Source of the DNA: JBJXHG01 sp046160865 | GTDB taxonomy: Bacteria > Planctomycetota > UBA1135 > GCA-002686595 | Assembly (NCBI GenBank): GCA_046160865.1 | Contig: JBJXHG010000055.1 | Location: 1-22,720, forward strand | Length of the DNA stretch: 22,720 nucleotides | Direction of reading: 5' to 3' | Part shown: piece by piece, positions 1 through 7,382 of the stretch | Numbering within the stretch: position 1 is the first letter of the stretch | Layout of the letters: each line of letters begins with the position of its first letter | Translations under genes and position numbers: made by a program | Notes under the pieces: model-generated | Seen by the model: the letters and a program-made list of their open reading frames with translations, nothing else | The model's database searches: none | What the model was told of the DNA's origin: nothing

Positions 1-377
1 GCGAGCGCGATCGTCGCGCTCGCGGACGACGACGAGGAAGGCGCGTGGATGCGCACCTGACGATGCACGTCGCGCTTCTTCGCGCCGTGGTAGTCGGCCG
101 CGGCGATGATCTGGCGCTCCGCGAGGCGCGAGAGCCAGTTGATCAGGCTCGCCTCCTCGCGCATCTCGAAGTTCTCGAACGACCGGACCGCGGCGAGGAA
201 GGTCTCCTGCAGGATGTCGCCGGACTCGAGCGACTCGCGCAGCTTCGAGCCGAGCCGCAGGCGCACGATGCGCCGCACGCGCTCGGAATAGCGCTCGAAG
301 AGGCGATTGAGCGCCGCAGAATCGCCCGCTTGCGCGCGGAGCACGAGATCCAGCGACTGCGTGACTTCGTCGGTCAT
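1..377 (-). CDS. ECF-type RNA polymerase sigma factor, N-terminal part (runs off left edge)
   Basis: The minus strand is open from an ATG at 377 to the window edge (125 codons), so the C-terminus (region 4, which reads the -35 box) is not seen. The visible part has the layout of sigma region 2. An N-terminal helix (LVLRAQAGDSAALNRLFERY) is followed by a DILQETFLAAVRSF stretch at about residues 59-72, which matches the core-binding and -10 recognition helices of the sigma-70 family. Next comes NWLSRLAERQIIAAADYH. The gene starts 16 bp after the stop of the upstream kinase on the same strand, so the two are probably cotranscribed and act in one signalling path. No clear Shine-Dalgarno sequence is visible. 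Identity as a sigma factor is fairly sure; the ECF subgroup and target promoters are unknown. Confidence 0.85.
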   Translation of the reverse strand, partial: MTDEVTQSLDLVLRAQAGDSAALNRLFERYSERVRRIVRLRLGSKLRESLESGDILQETFLAAVRSFENFEMREEASLINWLSRLAERQIIAAADYHGAKKRDVHRQVRIHAPSSSSSASATIAL

Positions 378-393
378 TCGATCGCGCGGGGGT

Positions 394-2343
394 TCAATCC
401 GGCGCGACGACGCGACATTCTATCTGGTACTCCTCGACACTGGGCAAGTCGACGAAGAGCCGTTGCGGGAAGGCGCCGGTCACGCCCAGATGTCCTGCCA
501 TTTGAGCGAACTCCGCGTCCGTGAACGACACGTCCTCGTCGCGTCCGAGGCCACGCTTCACCTCCAGGACCTTCGACAGCTGATCGCGCGCCATGTCGAT
601 CGGCACACCACGCGGGTAGAGCTCCGTCAGCGAGATCTCCTCGAGCACGTCCATCCACTTCTCGATCTCAGGCCGCGGCACCGCGCTCTCGAGCACGACG
701 AGCCCTTCGTATTCGCTCGGATTCTTCACCGCCGTTCGCGCGCACAAGATCCTGCACTGCCCCGGAGGGACCTCGAGCTGCCACGGGTCGCGCGGCGAAT
801 CACCGACGTTCGCCTGCGGCGCCCGTGCGAAATTGCTCTGGATGCGCCGGAGGTCCTCGGCCGAGGCGGCGCGCCACGGCGCGACGAAGCGCTCTTCGCC
901 ATCGCCGTAGATGGAGAGCGCCCACATGTAGCTCGCGTGCGGACCCTGGAAGCGGAACGCGAGCCACTCGCCGCGCACGATCGAGCCGCCTTCGGCCGGC
1001 AAGTCACGGATCTCCCCCGTCAGCTGGTCGTAACTCAAGAACGGGCTCGACTGCGCGATGCCTCGGTTCGAGACGAGCGGCACGATCGAGAGTGCGACGA
1101 CGGTGATCCCGGCCGCGCCGAGCAGCATGGGATGGCGGCGGAACGTCGCGCGCGCGCGCCGGGCCAGCGCCCGCATCCCGCTGCCCTTGCGTGCGCGCGG
1201 CACATCGCGGCCGCCGAGGAAGCACTCGAGGTCCGCGCGCAACTCGGCCGCGCCGGCGTAGCGCTGCGCCGGCTCGAGCTCGAGCGCCATCATGCAGATC
1301 GCGTCCAAGTCGCGCGGCACATCCGGATTGCGCTTGCGCGGCGCGACGAGCTCGCCGTGCTGGATCTTGCTCAAGAGATCCGCCATGCCGTCCGGGAACG
1401 TGCGCTTCAGCGTCAGCATCTCGTGCAGGATCAGCCCGAGCTGGTAGACATCGGTGCGCGGATCGACACCCGCTTGCTGCGTGCGCACCTGCTCCGGCGC
1501 GAGGTACGCGAGACTCCCGTAGAGACCGCGCGTCACGACGCCCTTCGCCAGCGCTTCGATGTTGCCCGCCAGGCCGAAGTCGAGCACGACCGGCGAGCCG
1601 CCGCCCAGCAGCATCACGTTGCTCGGCTTCAAGTCGCGGTGGATCACCTGCGCGCCGTGCGCCGCTTCGAGCGTGCGCGCGAGCTCGAGCACGATGCGCG
1701 CGACGCTCGTGCACCAGTCGCCGGGGACGATGATGCTCGCGCGCCCGGGCGGAACGCGCTTGCCGATCGCGTGGTCGAGCAACGCGCCGTGCGAAGGACG
1801 CGCGGTGCCCGTGCGCGCCAGCTCCTTGCGCGCGCGCTCGATCACGTCCGAAAGCGACGTGCCGTCGACGAAGTCCATCACGAGGAACGACAGGTCGCCG
1901 TCGCGGCCGGCTTCGTGCACCGCCACGATGCCCGGGTGCGAGAGTGCCGCAAGCGTGCGCCATTCGCGCTCGAACAGTGCCTCGCGTCCCGGATCGCCGG
2001 CGTGCAACGCGGTGAGCATTTTCACCGCGACCTTGCGCTGGAGCGTCTCGTCGAACGCGGCGAACACGCGTCCCATGCCGCCCGAACCGACCTCGGACAA
2101 GATGCGGTAGCGCGCACGGACGAGCGTGCCGGGAGCGAGTGCGCGCGGGAGACGCCGCGCCGCGGCTCGCGCGGCGTCGACGAGCTCGCGGAACTCGTCG
2201 CGCGCGGCTGCGCTTGCGAGCCGCGCGAGGAACGCTTCGTCGTCGACGACCTCGCCCGCGTCGGTCGCGGCCAAGTACTCCGCGGCGACGTCTTCGGGAC
2301 CGTCCGGTCCGCGCCCGTCTCCCGTTCCAATCGTTGCGTCCAT
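394..2343 (-). CDS. Transmembrane serine/threonine protein kinase (Hanks type) with C-terminal sensor-like domain
   Basis: This 649-residue protein has all the main Hanks kinase motifs. The glycine loop GSGGMGRV is at about 86-93, the ATP-binding Lys in VAVKML is K108, the catalytic loop HRDLKPSN is at 235-242 (D237), DFG is at 255-257 and APEQ is at 282-285. An insert of about 30 residues (about 177-210) precedes the catalytic loop. A basic juxtamembrane stretch (about 383-403) leads into one hydrophobic helix (about 406-425). The 220 residues after it should lie outside the cytoplasm and resemble no domain I can name. Residues 1-70 are acidic and Ala-rich. A sigma factor gene follows after 16 bp, so this is probably a stimulus-sensing kinase that controls that sigma factor. 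A role in phosphorylating it is inference. No Shine-Dalgarno sequence is evident at the ATG. Confidence 0.93.
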   Translation of the reverse strand: MDATIGTGDGRGPDGPEDVAAEYLAATDAGEVVDDEAFLARLASAAARDEFRELVDAARAAARRLPRALAPGTLVRARYRILSEVGSGGMGRVFAAFDETLQRKVAVKMLTALHAGDPGREALFEREWRTLAALSHPGIVAVHEAGRDGDLSFLVMDFVDGTSLSDVIERARKELARTGTARPSHGALLDHAIGKRVPPGRASIIVPGDWCTSVARIVLELARTLEAAHGAQVIHRDLKPSNVMLLGGGSPVVLDFGLAGNIEALAKGVVTRGLYGSLAYLAPEQVRTQQAGVDPRTDVYQLGLILHEMLTLKRTFPDGMADLLSKIQHGELVAPRKRNPDVPRDLDAICMMALELEPAQRYAGAAELRADLECFLGGRDVPRARKGSGMRALARRARATFRRHPMLLGAAGITVVALSIVPLVSNRGIAQSSPFLSYDQLTGEIRDLPAEGGSIVRGEWLAFRFQGPHASYMWALSIYGDGEERFVAPWRAASAEDLRRIQSNFARAPQANVGDSPRDPWQLEVPPGQCRILCARTAVKNPSEYEGLVVLESAVPRPEIEKWMDVLEEISLTELYPRGVPIDMARDQLSKVLEVKRGLGRDEDVSFTDAEFAQMAGHLGVTGAFPQRLFVDLPSVEEYQIECRVVAPD

Positions 2344-2399
2344 CAGAACGATAAGAGGAGACCCGCTGCGGACGGCATGCGCAATCTCCGCAAGCTCCG

Positions 2400-2583
2400 C
2401 GACTCACCCAGCAGCCCGTGGTGACAGTGCTTCGGTCTGAAATCGGCCCGTTTGCGCCGGCCCTGCGTCGCTCGATCCTCCGCGAATCTCGACGATTCGC
2501 CTGCGGTCTCGCTCCTTGCGTCGCCGCAAACGGACCGATTTCAGACCGAAGCACTTTCACCACGGGCTGCCAGGGACGACTCA
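2400..2583. mobile_element. MITE-like palindromic element with 7-bp flanking direct repeats
   Basis: Two 46-bp arms (2411-2456 and 2525-2570) are inverted copies of each other with only two mismatches. They are separated by 68 bp that itself contains a small hairpin (GCGAATC-TCGAC-GATTCGC). With the short outer ends CCCA (2407-2410) and CAGGGA (2571-2576), the element is about 170 bp. The sequence CGACTCA sits flush on both sides (2400-2406 and 2577-2583), as a target-site duplication would. It encodes no plausible protein. This combination fits a non-autonomous miniature transposon or a mobile palindrome. A structured RNA is the alternative. No matching transposase lies in the window. Confidence 0.6.
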
Positions 2584-2730
2584 GTGTCCCGCGCGCCGCC
2601 GTTCGAGATCGGTTCCGGACGGCAGACGCAGCCGCCGCCGCTCGATTCTTTCCTGGTCCACGAGCAGGTGGACCAAGCACGCGATGACGCATCCGATCGC
2701 GGCGGAGAGCCATTCGTCGCCTCTCGACAT
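2581..2730 (-). CDS. Possible small single-pass membrane protein (49 residues)
   Basis: An ORF of 49 codons starts at an ATG at 2730. It encodes a short polar start, one hydrophobic stretch (WLSAAIGCVIACLVHLLV, about residues 8-25) and a highly basic tail rich in Arg. Third codon positions are almost all G or C, as in the real genes here. It lies on the kinase strand, and its stop codon sits inside the right-hand direct repeat of the MITE-like element. No Shine-Dalgarno sequence is visible and I recognise no family. It could be a chance ORF in G+C-rich DNA. Confidence 0.35.
   Translation of the reverse strand: MSRGDEWLSAAIGCVIACLVHLLVDQERIERRRLRLPSGTDLERRRAGH
2654..2675. repeat. Small hairpin in the 2571-2875 spacer
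   Basis: The arms TGGTCCAC (2654-2661) and GTGGACCA (2668-2675) are perfect inverted copies around a 6-nt loop. The hairpin lies inside the possible small ORF on the minus strand. Apart from this hairpin, the small ORF and the promoter-like palindrome at 2812-2855, I see nothing else in 2584-2875. Confidence 0.4.
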
Positions 2731-2811
2731 GGAGCGTTGAAACCGACTTCTCCAACGCGGGTTCCGCGGCGTGCGCGACTGGCTCGTGCGATCGGCTTGC
2801 ACGACGCCGCA

Positions 2812-2855
2812 TTGACGTGCAACCGATGCCGCGCATAGCCTCTGCGCAGCATCGG
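2812..2855 (+). promoter_or_regulatory. Candidate promoter with overlapping palindromic operator upstream of the zinc locus
   Basis: An inverted repeat with 13-bp arms (2823-2835 and 2843-2855, one mismatch, core CGATGC...GCATCG) surrounds a 7-nt spacer and ends 20 bp before the first gene of the metal-uptake locus. A -35-like TTGACG (2812-2817) and a poor -10-like TAGCCT (2836-2841) lie at about 18 bp spacing, so the palindrome would cover the core promoter. This geometry suits a repressor such as Zur. The sequence is not a textbook Zur box, so the regulator is inference, and an RNA hairpin in the leader is an alternative. Confidence 0.4.
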
Positions 2856-2875
2856 CGCCTCGTCGCGATGCTGCC

Positions 2876-3319
2876 ATGAGCAGAACGACCGTCCTTCGCC
2901 GACTCGGCACGCTCGCGTGCGCGGTGATGTTCCTGTGGACGAACATCGCGACCAGCGTGCACATGCTGGCGGTGCGACACGCCGTGTGCCCGGATCACGG
3001 TGAGATCGTCCACGTCGCGGTGGATGCGGCTTCGGGGCACACGCACGCCCACGACGACTCCGCGCATCCGAACGAGCATTCGTCGCGCGCCCACGCGGCC
3101 GAGATCTCGACCGCGCTCGAGGAGCAAGCGCACGACGTGTGCGGCTTCGCCACGACGGCGCGTCCGACGTCGCCGCCGAGCAAGCACTTCGTGTCGGTCG
3201 CTCGTCCGCACGCGCACGTCGCGCTCGACTCGCTCGCGAGCGCACCGCGCCGCGCGTCCTTCGCCCTCATCCTGCTCGCCCCGAAGCACTCCCCGCCGCG
3301 CTGCGCCGAGATCGCGTAG
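2876..3319 (+). CDS. Small histidine-rich exported protein of the zinc-uptake locus
   Basis: The product has 147 residues. A basic start and a hydrophobic helix (about 8-32) look like a signal peptide or membrane anchor. The rest is rich in His, with the motif HAVCPDHGEIVH at about 35-46, a cluster GHTHAHDDSAHPNEH at about 54-68 and two further Cys (VCGF and near the C-terminus). The C-terminus has a second hydrophobic run ending LAPKHSPP. The pattern suggests metal binding outside the cytoplasm, perhaps buffering or handing over Zn(II). It is the first gene of a plus-strand run ending in an ABC metal importer, and a promoter-like palindrome lies just upstream. I do not recognise a named family, and the metal role is inferred from composition and context. 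Confidence 0.75.
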   Translation: MSRTTVLRRLGTLACAVMFLWTNIATSVHMLAVRHAVCPDHGEIVHVAVDAASGHTHAHDDSAHPNEHSSRAHAAEISTALEEQAHDVCGFATTARPTSPPSKHFVSVARPHAHVALDSLASAPRRASFALILLAPKHSPPRCAEIA

Positions 3320-3352
3320 CGCAACGCCGGCCGCGCGCCGGCTGCATTCGTA

Positions 3353-3374
3353 CTGCTCCGTGAACGCGGAGCAG
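3353..3374 (+). promoter_or_regulatory. Intergenic hairpin before the porin gene
   Basis: The arms CTGCTCCG (3353-3360) and CGGAGCAG (3367-3374) are perfect inverted copies around the loop TGAACG, in the 125-bp gap between the His-rich protein and the porin. No T-run follows, so it is not a classical terminator. It could limit read-through or stabilise the mRNA. Confidence 0.35.
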
Positions 3375-3444
3375 CGCATCGATCGGCGGGGCCTCTCCCA
3401 CGAGAGCGCCCGTTACTTCGGCTTCCAGCAGGATCTCCATTTCC

Positions 3445-4689
3445 ATGCGTCACTGCGCATTGCGCGCGGCCAGCGTGGCCGCGCTCGCACTCCAAGGCTT
3501 CGGACAAGGAGCCGCATTCCAGACTCCCGGCATGCCCGCGTATCCCGCGGCACCGACCATTGCCGCAGACGCGGACGCGAGCCAAACGAGCCGCTTCTCC
3601 AGCGTCTTCAACCCCGCGTTCTCCTTCATCGTCGACGCAACCGCGGACTACACGGACTTCGACGGTGGCGATGACGACGGCTTCGCGCTCGAGCTGCGCA
3701 CGCTCGAGTTCACCGGACACTCGTGGGTGGATCCCACGGCCTGGGCGTACTTCGTCGGTGCGACCGACGGCGAGTCGCTGAACATCGAAGAGGCCGCCGT
3801 GCACTACAACGGCTTCGGCGGCAATACGACGCTGCGCGCGGGCCGCTTCTTCGTCGACTTCGGCAAGCAGATGCAGATCCACGTGCACGAGTTGCGCACG
3901 CTCGATCGGCCACTCGTGCTGCGAACGTATCTCGGCGACGAGATCAAGGGCGACGGCCTGCAATGGGACGATTGGTTCGGCGCGAGCGACGAGACCGCCG
4001 TCCGCTGGTCCGTCGGTGCGTTCCAGAGCCTCTTACCGGAGGAGAGCGAGGACTTCGACTCCACGACGACGGCCGAGGAACTCGTCGACGACCGCAAGAG
4101 TTTCGGTGACCTGCACTTCACCGCGCGCATCACCGCCTTCACGGACGTCGGCGAGAGCGGCACGTTCCAGCTCGGCGCGTCGGCGCGGCTCTTGCCGGAG
4201 TACGCGCTCGAGTTCGGGCCCAGCGCAGACCTGGTGACCGGACTCTCGAGCGAGGTCTACGGCATCGACGCGACGTTTGGCACCGTCGACGACACCGGTG
4301 AGAAGCGCTGGACGTTCGGCGCGGAGTACTTGCTCGATTGCGGCGACACGGGCAGCGCGATCGACGACGCCGGCACGCCCGGCGATCCGAGCGACGACAC
4401 GATCACGGTGCTCGACGATTCGGTCGGCGGCTACTACGCGTTCGCGGACTACGCTTGGGACCGGTTCCACAGCACGGGCGTGCAGTACAGCGCAGCGCGG
4501 CTCGCGGACGGTAGCGATACCGACGTCGCCGAAGCGGACGTGTACTACACGCGCTACTTGTCCGAGTTCCACCGTGTTCGTTTCGCGGTGACCGCAATCG
4601 ACAGCGACGCGGACGATGCGGACTCGGTGCGCTTCGCGCTTCAATACACGGCCTTCGTCGGCGCCCACGGGCACGGCGTGAACTGGTGA
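3445..4689 (+). CDS. Outer-membrane porin-like protein linked to metal uptake
   Basis: The product has 414 residues. It starts with a signal peptide (hydrophobic AASVAALALQGFGQGAAF, cleavage near residue 25). The mature part alternates hydrophobic and polar residues and is rich in aromatics and acids, as in beta-barrel porins. It contains the stretch LRAGRFFVDFGKQMQIHVHELRTLDRP at about 130-156, typical of porin-like proteins that I recall next to zinc ABC transporters in Deltaproteobacteria and related groups. The last residue is aromatic (W), as usual for outer-membrane barrels. It ends 14 bp before the binding-protein gene. It probably lets metal or a metal complex cross the outer membrane. 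The barrel is fairly sure; its substrate is inferred from context. Confidence 0.75.
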   Translation: MRHCALRAASVAALALQGFGQGAAFQTPGMPAYPAAPTIAADADASQTSRFSSVFNPAFSFIVDATADYTDFDGGDDDGFALELRTLEFTGHSWVDPTAWAYFVGATDGESLNIEEAAVHYNGFGGNTTLRAGRFFVDFGKQMQIHVHELRTLDRPLVLRTYLGDEIKGDGLQWDDWFGASDETAVRWSVGAFQSLLPEESEDFDSTTTAEELVDDRKSFGDLHFTARITAFTDVGESGTFQLGASARLLPEYALEFGPSADLVTGLSSEVYGIDATFGTVDDTGEKRWTFGAEYLLDCGDTGSAIDDAGTPGDPSDDTITVLDDSVGGYYAFADYAWDRFHSTGVQYSAARLADGSDTDVAEADVYYTRYLSEFHRVRFAVTAIDSDADDADSVRFALQYTAFVGAHGHGVNW

Positions 4690-4703
4690 GCAAAGGAGCT
4701 CGT

Positions 4704-5633
4704 ATGAGGACCCAGATATTCACGCGCATCGCGGCCGTCGTCGCGACGTGCACGCTCTCGGCGGCGGCTCCCGCGGATCGCCTGCGCGTCGTCGCGACGA
4801 TCCCGGACCTAGCGGACATCGTGCGCGAGATCGGCGGCGAACGCGTCGAGGTCACCGCGATCACGAAGGGCCGCGAGAACCTGCACGCGGTCAGCACGCG
4901 GCCGTCGCACTTGATCGCGATGAGCCGCGCGGACGTGTTCGTGCAGATCGGCTTGTCGCTCGAGTCCGCGTTCGTGCCGGGGCTCCTGGAAGGCGCGCGC
5001 AATCCGAAGATCCAGCCTGGATCCGCGGGCTTCGTGAGCTGCTCCGAGGGCTGGACCGCGCTCGACGTGCCCACCACCGTGTCGCGCAAAGCGGGCGACG
5101 TGCATCCGCACGGCAACCCGCACTTGAACCTCGACCCGCGCGGCGGCAAGCACATCGCCGCGTGCGTGCTCGCGGGACTGTGCCGCGTCGATCCGACATC
5201 GGCGGACGCGTACCGCGCGCGACACGAGGCCTACGGCAAGCGGCTCGACGAAGCGACGGCACGCTGGACGCAGCTCGGCGCGTCGTGGCGCGACCGCAAA
5301 CTCGTCGTCTACCACCAAGAGTACAGCTACTTCGCGACGGCGTACGGCCTCGCGATCGCGGGCACGATCGAGGACCGGCCCGGAATCCCGCCGACGCCGA
5401 ATCACCTCGCGGCGTTGATCGAGACGATGAAGCGCGAGCACGTGCACGTCATCGCGACGGCGTCGTGGTCCAACCGCTCGGAGGTCGCCGAAGTCGCGCG
5501 TGCGGCATCCGCGCAGGTGGCCGAGCTGCCGAATCAGTGCGGCGGATTGCCCGGCACCGAAACGTGGATCGGGATGATGGACGTGCTCCATCGCCGCATC
5601 GTCGAGGCGTTCCGCGCTGCGGAAGCCCACTGA
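4704..5633 (+). CDS. znuA: Metal (probably zinc) ABC transporter substrate-binding protein
   Basis: This 309-residue periplasmic protein belongs to the cluster A-I metal-binding family (ZnuA/TroA). A signal peptide covers about 1-23. Likely ligand residues are H61 (in ENLHAVSTRPSHL), the group DVHPHGNPHLNLDP (H134, H136, H140), H204 (VVYHQEYSYF) and possibly E286 near the C-terminus (GGLPGTETW). The long His-rich loop of Escherichia coli ZnuA is missing; HPHGNPH may replace it. I chose the ATG at 4704 over an upstream GTG at 4686 because AAGGAG lies about 6 nt before it and a clean signal peptide follows. The ATPase gene begins 4 bp after the stop. The family is sure. Zinc rather than manganese is inferred from the His-rich neighbour and ligand set. 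Confidence 0.9.
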   Translation: MRTQIFTRIAAVVATCTLSAAAPADRLRVVATIPDLADIVREIGGERVEVTAITKGRENLHAVSTRPSHLIAMSRADVFVQIGLSLESAFVPGLLEGARNPKIQPGSAGFVSCSEGWTALDVPTTVSRKAGDVHPHGNPHLNLDPRGGKHIAACVLAGLCRVDPTSADAYRARHEAYGKRLDEATARWTQLGASWRDRKLVVYHQEYSYFATAYGLAIAGTIEDRPGIPPTPNHLAALIETMKREHVHVIATASWSNRSEVAEVARAASAQVAELPNQCGGLPGTETWIGMMDVLHRRIVEAFRAAEAH

Positions 5634-5637
5634 TCGC

Positions 5638-6351
5638 ATGAGTCTGCTCTTGCGACTCGCGCAGGCGTCTTTCGGCTACGGCGACCGCACCGTCGTGTCC
5701 GGCGTCGATCTCACGATCGGCGCCGGAGATTTCGTCGGCATCGTCGGACCGAACGGTTCCGGCAAGACGACGCTCTTCCGCGGCATGCTCGGCTTGATCG
5801 CGCCGCTGTCGGGCGCGGTCGAGCGTCACACGGCCGCGATCGGCTACGTGCCGCAGCGCGAGAGTCTCGATTCCATCTATCCGCTACGCGTCGACGAAGT
5901 CGTGCACATGGGCGCGTACGGACGCCTCGCGGGCTTGCGCACGCTCGGCCGCGGCGAGCGCGAGCTCGCGCGCGCGTGTCTCGCACGCGTGGGGCTCGAA
6001 GACCGTGCGACGGAAGCGTTCGCCTCGCTCTCCGGCGGACAGCGCCAGCGCGTGCTCATCGCACGCGCACTGATGGCGCGACCGCGCTTGCTCTTGCTCG
6101 ACGAACCGACGAGCGGCGTCGACCGCGCGGCGGCGGCGCAGATCCTCGAGCTCCTGCTCGCGCTGCGACGCGAAGAGCAGGTAGCCGTGCTCCTCGTCAG
6201 CCACCAGCTCGGCCTCGTGCGCGAATCCGTGGACGACGTGTTGTGGGTTGCAGACGGCCGGGTCGAGCGCGTGCCCGCGCGAGAGTTGCTCGATCCCTCG
6301 AACGTCGATCGGCTCTTCGCGCGCAGCCCGCACGCCGGCGAGGGCGTTTGA
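5638..6351 (+). CDS. znuC: Metal ABC transporter ATP-binding protein
   Basis: This 237-residue ATPase has every ABC motif. Walker A GPNGSGKTT is at about 37-45, the Q-loop VPQ at 71-73, the signature LSGGQ at 131-135, Walker B LLLLDEP at 151-157 and the H-loop His at 189. The PQRESLDSIYPLRVDEVV stretch after the Q-loop is typical of the metal-type (ZnuC/MntB) importers. It powers import with the adjacent permease and binding protein. It begins 4 bp after the binding-protein stop, and the permease ATG follows 3 bp after its own stop, so the three genes are surely one operon. Confidence 0.95.
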   Translation: MSLLLRLAQASFGYGDRTVVSGVDLTIGAGDFVGIVGPNGSGKTTLFRGMLGLIAPLSGAVERHTAAIGYVPQRESLDSIYPLRVDEVVHMGAYGRLAGLRTLGRGERELARACLARVGLEDRATEAFASLSGGQRQRVLIARALMARPRLLLLDEPTSGVDRAAAAQILELLLALRREEQVAVLLVSHQLGLVRESVDDVLWVADGRVERVPARELLDPSNVDRLFARSPHAGEGV

Positions 6352-6354
6352 CGC

Positions 6355-7224
6355 ATGGATGCGACCTGGAGCGAGCGCCTCGATCTGTTTCGCTTCGCGC
6401 TCGCGGCCGCGGCCTGCGCAGGGATCGTCTGTCCGCTAGTCGGCGCGTTCCTGTTCGTGCGGCGCACGAGCTTCTACGGCATCACGCTGCCGCAGTTCGC
6501 GACCGCGGGTGTCGTGTGCGGCTTCGTCGCGCTGCCCTGGTGGGCCGCACACATCGGGCTCGGCGGAATCGACGTCGACGTCGCGCTGACGGACTCGCAC
6601 GCCGCGATGAACTACCACCTCGCGTGGGCGGCCGCGTTCACGTTCGGCGGACTCGTGGCACTCGTGCTGTGGAGCCGCAAGGGCGGCAGCGAAGTGGGCC
6701 GCGTCGCCGCGGCCTTCGCCATCGCGAACGCCGCGACGTACTTGCTCGGCCGTGCGTCTCCGATCGGCAAGTCGCTCGTCGACGAGCTCTTGCAAGGCGA
6801 GATCCTCGGCGTCGGCCTGCACGAGTTCGAGACGCTCGCCGTCGCGTTCGCGCTCGTGCTCGCAGTCCTGCTCGTGTACCAGCGCGACTTCCTGATCGTG
6901 AGCTACGACCGCGAGAGCGCGCGCGTGCTCGGCAAGCGCGTCGTCGCGTTCGAGACGCTGCTCACGGCGGCCACCGGCATCACGATCGCCGTCGGCACGA
7001 TGACGCTCGGTCCGACGCTCGTGTTCGGGCTCCTCGTGCTGCCGCCACTCGCCGCGCGCAACTGGGCACGCTCGATGCCGGCGTTCCTCGCGCTGTCGGC
7101 GTTGTTCGGCACCGCCGCGGTGATCGGCGGCATCGTCGCGTCGTTCGAGCTCGACTTGCCGCTCGGCGCCGCGATCGTCGGCGTGGCGGCGCTCTTGCTG
7201 CTCGTGCGACGGTGGCGAGGATGA
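6355..7224 (+). CDS. znuB: Metal ABC transporter permease (ABC-3 family)
   Basis: The product has 289 residues, mostly hydrophobic, with about eight membrane helices, the usual size and layout of ZnuB/TroC permeases. Family features include CPLVGAFLFVRRTSFYGITLPQFATAG near the N-terminus and the coupling region YDRESARVLGKRV at about 183-195, which contacts the ATPase. The C-terminal half carries the conserved GTMTLGPTLVFGLLVLPPLAAR stretch. It is the last gene of the uptake operon. No strong terminator is visible in the 67 bp that follow. Confidence 0.93.
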   Translation: MDATWSERLDLFRFALAAAACAGIVCPLVGAFLFVRRTSFYGITLPQFATAGVVCGFVALPWWAAHIGLGGIDVDVALTDSHAAMNYHLAWAAAFTFGGLVALVLWSRKGGSEVGRVAAAFAIANAATYLLGRASPIGKSLVDELLQGEILGVGLHEFETLAVAFALVLAVLLVYQRDFLIVSYDRESARVLGKRVVAFETLLTAATGITIAVGTMTLGPTLVFGLLVLPPLAARNWARSMPAFLALSALFGTAAVIGGIVASFELDLPLGAAIVGVAALLLLVRRWRG

Positions 7225-7291
7225 AACGCGCGCGAGAGCGACGAAACCCGAAGTTCGTGTAACGATCTGCACCTTCGCGCACAGCGAGGAC

Positions 7292-7370
7292 ATGAACACG
7301 GACCCTGCCGATCGCGCGTTCGAGCGCTACCGAAGCACCGGCGACATCGCCGCGCTCGGATCGCTCTTCG
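7292..7370 (+). pseudogene. Remnant of an ECF sigma factor gene (N-terminus only)
   Basis: About 26 codons from the ATG at 7292 read MNTDPADRAFERYRSTGDIA and on to LGSLF, a start typical of planctomycete-style ECF sigma factors. The similarity stops near 7368. Past that point this frame gives only Arg/Gly-rich sequence without family features, while a different frame holds a convincing C-terminal protein fragment. The simplest reading is a deletion that removed the rest of the sigma factor and the front of the next gene. Family assignment from so few residues is from memory and moderate. Confidence 0.5.
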
Positions 7371-7382
7371 GGTGTCTTCGAG

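Noticed and set aside
307..2424. A 705-codon open frame on the plus strand across the kinase gene
   Set aside because: It is antisense to a kinase with all catalytic motifs, is rich in Arg, Ala and His without domain features, and arises from the G/C-biased codons of the true gene.
4686..4706. An upstream GTG start (4686) for the metal-binding protein
   Set aside because: The ATG at 4704 has a good Shine-Dalgarno sequence and a clean signal peptide; the extra residues add charged sequence before it.
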